Source: Patiria pectinifera
Taxonomy: Eukaryota > Echinodermata > Asteroidea > Valvatida > Asterinidae
NCBI GenBank assembly: GCA_029964075.1
Contig: CM057130.1
Location: 682,001-746,000 of the forward strand
Reading direction: 5' to 3'
Length of the DNA: 64,000 nucleotides
Positions 58,480-64,000 of the stretch are shown here, piece after piece. The notes under the pieces are model-generated. The model had not been told where the DNA came from and made no database searches. It saw only the letters and a program-made list of their open reading frames with translations. Each line of letters starts with the position of its first letter. Position 1 is the stretch's first letter. The translations under genes and the position numbers were made by a program.

Positions 58480-59910
58480 GTCAGCAAAGCATGGTACCAC
58501 CTATTCCATACCAAACCTTTATATTTTTGAGCAACTTATTTCGAAGCCTTTCTTGACAGCAAGTGTAGATTTAGCGGATACTTTAACCCCCTCTAACAAC
58601 CATCATGACGTGCAGATGTCACATATGATGGATTTATAAATTTATAAAAAATTTAGCACCTTTTTTTTTTTTGTGTAAAATGAACAAATGCCTTTAAATA
58701 GTGAATTAATGTAATCTTTAGAAATTGAAAGAATGAAGGGAAATGTATGCAAATGATCAGATTTCTAGAGTTCATTTGCTGTTTTATTGAGTTGATAATC
58801 AGCCACGTAATTTTAAAAGATTTCTTGCGTATTGTCAAAGATTGTATTTTTGCATTAGAAAACAACAGTTCCTAATTAAATGGCGGATATAGTTACCAAT
58901 GCTGGAAATATGTACGGTATATTTAGACATACCAAATGTGACTGTACATTAGGAATATTTTCATATCATGCTTATTCATTGAATTGAATTTGCATGATTA
59001 TGCAAATAATGCAGTGGTAGGCTGGCATGCAGAGTAGCCCATACAGGTCTCCACAATAGCTATGCACAGCTTGGGGTTTTTGCCATATTCAAATCTAGAG
59101 GTCAACTGCAGGTTAAAGGTCAAAGTTGAATTCACTTAATATTTATTTTGCACTTCTGGTTTATCAATTTGCACATTGTTTTTGCTTAAACCTAATTAGG
59201 AGATTCAGTTACCTAACTGAAAATCTGTCGTTCCCCATGTTTGTTTTCAGAAGTAAAATCTAAATTTGGAAGAACAAGCTTGCTTGAATTTAGATCAGAA
59301 TTCTTCAACATGTTTCACAATCATCACCAAAGAAAACTTTCCACCACAAAACTGGTTAGGAATAAGTTTTAAAAAACGACTTTGATCTGTAGACCTAATT
59401 TTTAAATTAGACTTATTTTTTTTAAACTGAGCGCACCAGGGATACATTGATTGGCCTGTATGTTATAACATCGAATCTATATCCTGTACTTATAGGGACT
59501 TTATTTTCTGGGACCTTTAGTAGTTGTACTTCTATAAAGCTTTTTCTTAGTTTTGCATTGCAGCCGTTTGTTATACCTTTTCACTGCTTCTAAAATGATG
59601 CTCCAGGCAGACTTTTGCATGAGAATCAGTTACCAAAGGACCAATCACATGGTCTTTCTAAAGAGATATAAAATATTGTGCCCATGTTTGCAGTTAATTA
59701 ATGTTAAAATACATGATCCGTGCAACTTTCATTTCCATTAAAAATGAATCTTTCAAGAGAATTACCAAAAAATCAATGATGCCACTAATTAAGCAGATCT
59801 TTTTTTGTTGTAAAATGTATGTTAAACTATAAATATTTCAATGCTGAGTTTGAAAACATGATTAGTTGGAAAGCTTTCTTTTGGGGAGTATTTAGAGCTG
59901 TATAAAATGA

Positions 59911-59916
59911 AATAAA
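59911..59916 (+). terminator. Candidate poly(A) signal of ACTR3
   Basis: First canonical AATAAA on the plus strand after the ACTR3 stop codon, 1.87 kb downstream. Confidence 0.3.
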
Positions 59917-60127
59917 ACATTTAACAGGAAAAGTAATAATGTGTTTTGTTTTTCATGGTTTGTTCGAGTCCATTGATTTCCTTGCAACCTCTGATTGTGT
60001 TGATTTAAGACACGTACTAAGATATCCATCCAACCCCTTGAGATGCGATGATATTGCTCCAGGATCAGTCACTGTCACTTGTAAGGTCTTCACTGAAATT
60101 AAAAAAAAGCCCTCTTGTAAAAAATGT

Positions 60128-60133
60128 CTTTAT
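60128..60133 (-). terminator. Candidate poly(A) signal of the minus-strand membrane-protein gene
   Basis: AATAAA on the minus strand (GCAATAAAGACATTTTT), about 200 bases beyond the stop codon of the tentative last exon (60334-60454). Confidence 0.3.
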
Positions 60134-60224
60134 TGCTAGTCTGAGTGTCGCCCGTTGTCCAAGGGAGCCCTCTACATAAACGTCTGATATAATGTGAGCA
60201 TGCGAATTTTATGCGACCCCACGC

Positions 60225-60361
60225 GCCAGCCAATCGGAGTCGGCTTTAGAAGATGAGACGTCATTTCGATCAAATATGCGAACTAAGCTATTGATTGGTC
60301 AATTTGGCTGCCATGTTTTTGTAATACATCAGGTTACGGAGAAGAAGGCGCCCGCTGAATG
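60225..60361. promoter_or_regulatory. Promoter-like cluster, two CCAAT boxes, CRE-like and YY1-like sites
   Basis: CCAAT at 60230-60234, GACGTCAT at 60257-60264, an inverted CCAAT (ATTGG) at 60294-60298 and GCTGCCATGTTTT at 60308-60320 are packed in 90 bases. A donor-like AATG|GTAAGA at 60360 would suit a non-coding plus-strand first exon. This conflicts with the tentative last exon of the minus-strand gene at 60334-60454; both cannot easily be right. Confidence 0.3.
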
Positions 60362-60454
60362 GTAAGAATCAATATTCCAAGTCTGTGAGACACTTGCTGT
60401 TGCATAATTATTCGCCGAATCTGCTCACAGACCCTTGCTGTGCAAGTCCATAGA
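60334..60454 (-). CDS. Tentative last exon of predicted membrane protein
   Basis: After GTGCACTTTTTTTTTAG on the minus strand, a frame in the phase required by the exon at 60721-60936 runs 39 codons to TAA (starts LWTCTARVCEQIRRI). The acceptor is good, but a 39-codon frame can arise by chance, and a promoter-like cluster overlaps it. Confidence 0.25.
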
Positions 60455-60720
60455 CTAAAAAAAAAGTGCACGATCTAGAATTAATCTTCATTTCAACTAT
60501 AATGGGTCTATCTTTAGCTGGCTTTAGCTTCTTGAGCCCCTAAAATTCCAAGTCTGTGAGACACTTTGTTTTACAAAACAGCACTGCTTGATGTCTTAAT
60601 TACCGATATATACCTTCATTCGCTGCGCGCTGCTGTTTCATATTGCGGGTCAAGGTTTGGCGTTTTATTGATGGAAAAATGTAAACTAAGATGTAATAGC
60701 GAATCAAGAATGTTTCAAAC

Positions 60721-60936
60721 CTTGAGCTTGAGAGAAGGACCATGGTCCGGAACGGGTCCAGTTGAGCACGAACCTCGGGCGTACATGATTTCCGCCGACC
60801 GTCACGGAAAGTGGACAGCTTGGGTCTGCCTGGTGACTTGAGAGGGGTCACCGTGGGAAGCACCGTGTTCCTCCCGGTCGTGGAGGCGGGGGAACTGGCA
60901 TTGGTCACGGCCAAAGAGGACGGTTCCTGGGCGGGT
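60721..60936 (-). CDS. Predicted cytoplasmic-tail exon of membrane protein
   Basis: On the minus strand, acceptor TTCTTTAACCACAG and donor CTCAAG|GTTTGA bound 216 bases that stay open in the phase left by the exon at 61248-61694. The peptide is Ser/Thr/Pro-rich (PAQEPSSLAVTNASSPASTT) and then basic (KSPGRPKLSTFRDGRRKS), typical of a disordered, possibly phosphorylated tail. The block is GC-rich. A plus-strand frame here also looks acceptable but lacks an acceptor. No family recognised. Confidence 0.4.
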
Positions 60937-61247
60937 CTGTGGTTAAAGAATGTTTCATAAATTGAAGCTGAGAGTTGAACTTTAAGATGTTCGTGAAATA
61001 GTGATTCTCTAAAGTCCTTTTGGCAACTTTGATCACATAAAATTAAAGACGTCTCGACATTTTGATGTTTTTAGCAAGTTACGCAGGACTTTCACAAAGG
61101 CATTTGAGAAAGAGACTCAGAACTAGCATCGAAAGTTCATAATTTTATACCCTCTATCAGTTCAGGTAAAACCAGCGTCCACAGTTTAATCTTCTCTTTC
61201 ATTTTTAAGCAGAACTATAGGAATGACTGACAATTTGAAATCTCCAC

Positions 61248-61694
61248 CTGTCTTTGGTCGGCATTCTAACATCTCGAATCCCCACCCTCTCTCTGCACAG
61301 CTTGCAGGATATGTTCCTGGGAAAAGTTCCAGCCAATGAGGACGTGCCTGACCCGCACTCCTCGCAGATGCCGTGACTTGATTGGTCGACAGACCTGTCA
61401 ATCATCGGTGACGTGTCAGACAGCGAGGCGCGCACCGTCTGCTGTCGCATCGGCTTCTTGAGCATTGTGAAGGAGTCAACTAAAGTGTCTTTATTTCCCG
61501 TTAACAGATGGCGCTGTTTCCAAAGACCGCTGAGAATTGCTGGCGCGCTCGATGTTGATTTCGGTAAGCTCTGAATATTAGAATGGATATTGACGTCTTT
61601 GTTTTCCGTTTTTGGGACGACACTTCTGTGGTGACCCTTTCTGCAGTTTTGTTCCTTAGCTGCCGGATGGGTGATTTGTACAATTCTGACATAC
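61248..61694 (-). CDS. Predicted cytoplasmic-domain exon with a paired Cys-x2-Cys motif
   Basis: A 447-base minus-strand segment between a strong acceptor (CCTTTACCTTTTTCAG) and a donor (AAAGACAG|GTGGAG), open for 148 full codons, unusually long for this AT-rich DNA. Starting YVRIVQITHPAAKEQNC, it is polar and basic, and near the end has CEEC followed 18 residues later by CKLC, a spacing that could bind zinc. It starts in phase 2, matching the donor of the membrane-spanning exon at 62867, and ends in phase 2, matching the exon at 60936. Exon length is a multiple of three. I do not recognise the family. A short plus-strand segment (61507-61563) also has good splice signals and is a rival reading. 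Confidence 0.45.
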
Positions 61695-62866
61695 CTGAAA
61701 AAGGTAAAGGGATTTTTCATTTTAATGTCAGGAGAAAGCACGACCTCTTGTAACGCCAAGTTATCTATTAATACAGAAGACTATATAAATCATTCATTTC
61801 GAAATATTTTACCGGTCTATTGCATAACATCTAGCAAAAATAATATTAGTTCGATTGTAGCTTCAAAATCAATTGCATGCCTTCAACTTCCCGCATTCAC
61901 CCAAACTTGAATCTGTGTGTATATGCAAAGGCCTATATTCAGTACAATTCATTCATGTTTTGCAATTGTCATCGAATAAAAAAGAGAGTTAAAGCTTTGA
62001 ACGCAAGTTACCCTGGAACAATGACTGGATAGGATGATAGTCCGGCTGTATTCTTTCCACTGTAAGGCATCTGAAACGGCAGACTGGTTTTGCACGGCGC
62101 TGAACTGTAGGGGTGGGCAAAATGTGAAAACGAGCAGTCCGCGTTTTGATACCTAATCGTAACCTTTCCCGTCATTATTTCATCATTACCAGTTTAAGTT
62201 TGCCATCGTCACCATGATAGCGATATCCCTCATCACTACCATCAGAATAATTACCATCATTGTTATCGCAGCATAATGTTGTCAACAGCGTTATCACGAC
62301 GTTTATTTTTAAACAATAATTTATTTCGGGGGGGGGGGGCGAAAATTGGCTTCTCAGCGATGGTACATGATTTTTTCCCCCAAAACCTACCTCACTTCTT
62401 GCTGAGCAATTTGCGCGTACAGAAGGAAGTCATTGGTATCCATGGAAACTACCTTTCGCAATCGTCTATGCTGTCTGATAGAAAAGTGAAGAAATGAAGA
62501 TGAAACAAGTGCGAGATAGTGACGTAAACATGATGTGCAGAGGAGGAAATATATTATGACATTGACACATAATTTTCTTTTGCCGACTTTAAGGGATTGT
62601 GTTATAGTTAAGAGCCCCATTCATATAAGAGAACGAAAAGTCACTTTTAGGTTATTGGACTCAACCAGTATAGGGCCTACTATTTAAAAGGCCATGCAAT
62701 GTAATTTTTTAATACAATCCTCAAAAATACACCATTGTTTCATATTTAACCTTATTTTCATTTTTTTTTGGCCATTATCAAAAGTATTTTTATGCTTGTT
62801 TTAATGCTAATGAGAATTTATAGGCCCTAATCATAACTCAATGATTTTTTTAGGTAAAGGGCTTAC
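61695..62866 (-). other. Probable intron of the predicted membrane-protein gene
   Basis: AT-rich, with a G12 run at 62328-62339. No further exon was clear. A 22-base segment near 62462-62483 has both splice signals but does not fit the phases convincingly. Confidence 0.35.
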
Positions 62867-62938
62867 CTCTTCGATCGCCAAAATCCGTAGATTACCATAG
62901 CCCCCGATGCCACTGCAACAAGTGACGTAATGATGACG
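62867..62938 (-). CDS. Predicted transmembrane exon, 5' part lost in the gap
   Basis: Reading leftward from the N gap, one minus-strand frame encodes VIITSLVAVASGAMVIYGFW followed by RSK and a split Arg codon, ending at a strong donor, AAGAG|GTAAGC. Twenty mostly hydrophobic residues followed by basic ones is the classic end of a single-pass transmembrane helix with its cytoplasmic side after it. The phase (2) matches the exon at 61248-61694. The extracellular part would lie in or beyond the gap. An internal CAG gives an alternative acceptor at 62912, but the frame is open through it. Confidence 0.45.
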
Positions 62939-63438
62939 NNNNNNNNNNNNNNNNNNNNNNNNNNNNNNNNNNNNNNNNNNNNNNNNNNNNNNNNNNNNNN
63001 NNNNNNNNNNNNNNNNNNNNNNNNNNNNNNNNNNNNNNNNNNNNNNNNNNNNNNNNNNNNNNNNNNNNNNNNNNNNNNNNNNNNNNNNNNNNNNNNNNNN
63101 NNNNNNNNNNNNNNNNNNNNNNNNNNNNNNNNNNNNNNNNNNNNNNNNNNNNNNNNNNNNNNNNNNNNNNNNNNNNNNNNNNNNNNNNNNNNNNNNNNNN
63201 NNNNNNNNNNNNNNNNNNNNNNNNNNNNNNNNNNNNNNNNNNNNNNNNNNNNNNNNNNNNNNNNNNNNNNNNNNNNNNNNNNNNNNNNNNNNNNNNNNNN
63301 NNNNNNNNNNNNNNNNNNNNNNNNNNNNNNNNNNNNNNNNNNNNNNNNNNNNNNNNNNNNNNNNNNNNNNNNNNNNNNNNNNNNNNNNNNNNNNNNNNNN
63401 NNNNNNNNNNNNNNNNNNNNNNNNNNNNNNNNNNNNNN
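62939..63438. other. Assembly gap, 500 N
   Basis: Exactly 500 unknown bases, probably a placeholder length. Open frames that appear to cross it are meaningless. Confidence 1.
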
Positions 63439-63998
63439 GACGATAGCATCAGACCTGGTGGTTTCCTGAACACAGGCTTCATCTCCCTACATGTTTTACA
63501 GGCTCTCACAAAGTTGCGCACATCTCTTGAGATCCCAGTCCACCACAAACAAAGGTCATCCAGGCGGTTGAGGGTCTTGGTACGCCCAAGATGGCCTGCT
63601 GTCGGTTTGGCATGACAATCGTGAAGAACATCCCGCTGTAACGTCTTTGGAACAACAATTTTCCATTTTGTCCCGGTGTAACGGTAGAGGACATCATCCT
63701 TCACCCTGTATGCACCTGACTTGTCTGCCTTCATTTTGATCAGGGTCGGGTCGTGTGACTGGTCTGTCTTGAGCTGTTGCCAGCCGGGAAAAGGGAGAGA
63801 CTGGTTGTTGGCCTCACCATCTCCAACTGTCCGCCACTGAAGGTCCATCCGATTCCTCCAGCGTGTCTTCTTGCACTTGGTGCAGGTGTACACAGGCATC
63901 GCCTCTGCTCGTCTACGACTAACATTGACACACTTTAGGTGATACCAGCTCTGGCATAAGTCGCACTGCACCCAATCCACCGGATCAGTATCTGGCCT
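63439..63998 (-). mobile_element. Gypsy-type LTR retrotransposon pol fragment: PHD-like finger plus integrase zinc domain
   Basis: A minus-strand frame open from the window edge to the gap. First come CDLC, WYHLKC and CTKC, the second half of a C4-H-C3 PHD finger whose first cysteines would lie outside the window. About 50 residues later begins a segment ending in a typical H2C2 integrase zinc-binding domain: GHLGRTKTLNRL, then WWTGISRDV and CKTCREMKP. This order is that of gypsy-class pol. The frame is intact over the visible 186 codons, so the copy may be young. It lies upstream of, and on the same strand as, the predicted membrane-protein exons, perhaps in an intron. The catalytic integrase core, reverse transcriptase and LTRs are not visible. 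Confidence 0.8.
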
Positions 63999-64000
63999 CT

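Larger units (their letters stand above)
58041..59916 (+). other. Probable ACTR3 3' UTR and downstream DNA
   Basis: No gene is evident. It contains a G10 run (58371-58380) and the possible small exon at 58429-58479. The first AATAAA after the ACTR3 stop is at 59911-59916. An ATTAAA occurs earlier near 58876. The real 3' end cannot be fixed from sequence alone. Confidence 0.35.

Noticed and set aside
60738..60958. A plus-strand frame reading LRGVTVGSTVFLPVVEAG
   Set aside because: It is attractive in composition but lacks any acceptor with a pyrimidine tract upstream, and ends without a donor. The minus-strand reading has both sites.
61507..61563. A plus-strand segment with good acceptor and donor opposite the predicted 447-base minus exon
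   Set aside because: It is only 57 bases and has no plus-strand partner exon in phase, whereas the minus reading is open for 148 codons with two matching neighbours. Not excluded.
62892..63980. A 362-codon frame crossing the N gap
   Set aside because: The gap has arbitrary length, so joining the two sides is meaningless. The left end is better read in another frame, as the transmembrane exon.
1..64000. CRISPR arrays, operons or defence islands
   Set aside because: Spliced genes, tRNA-derived SINEs and animal transposons show that this is eukaryotic DNA; the regular repeats are minisatellites without spacer structure.

Overview
The window reads as AT-rich (about 60%) animal nuclear DNA. Its one unmistakable gene has 12 exons with GT-AG introns, and there is an animal-type tRNA-Leu, tRNA-derived SINEs, LINE and gypsy debris, several MITE families and one 500-N assembly gap. 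The Arp3 protein is very close to other animal Arp3s. Together with the abundance of the octamers TAGGCCTA and TACATGTA, this suggests a marine invertebrate deuterostome, perhaps an echinoderm. That species guess is an inference, not a measurement.

Left third (1-22 kb): a tandem duplication at the left edge, two adjacent minisatellites that both repeat every 53 bp, and insertions of at least four transposon-like families. Two convincing minus-strand coding exons lie here: an acidic first exon at 7208-7288 and an exon at 5523-5647 that may encode part of a histone fold.

Middle (22-47 kb): mostly unique non-coding DNA. It holds RFX X-box, E2F and CRE-like sites, a hairpin at 33.8 kb, and short exon candidates. 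The best candidates are two minus-strand first coding exons at 36511-36585 and 38988-39137. Both end in phase 0 at strong donors, as alternative promoters of one gene would. Around 40-41 kb a LINE fragment carries a SINE insertion and abuts a TTAA MITE.

Right third (47-64 kb): a tRNA-Leu(AAG), then the complete ACTR3 gene (Arp3 of the Arp2/3 actin-nucleating complex) on the plus strand, coding 48246-58040 in 12 exons for 418 residues. Its introns carry several mobile elements and an unusual triplication of the 3' end of exon 7. Downstream, on the opposite strand, three phase-compatible exons (62938-60721) predict a single-pass membrane protein with a long cytoplasmic tail. Its 5' part is lost in the N gap. 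Beyond the gap, at the right edge, is a gypsy-type pol fragment in which PHD-like cysteines precede the integrase zinc-binding domain.

No CRISPR array, operon or prokaryotic defence system is present. Apart from ACTR3, the tRNA and the recognisable transposon pieces, every gene call is a prediction from splice signals and open frames, and confidences are set accordingly.
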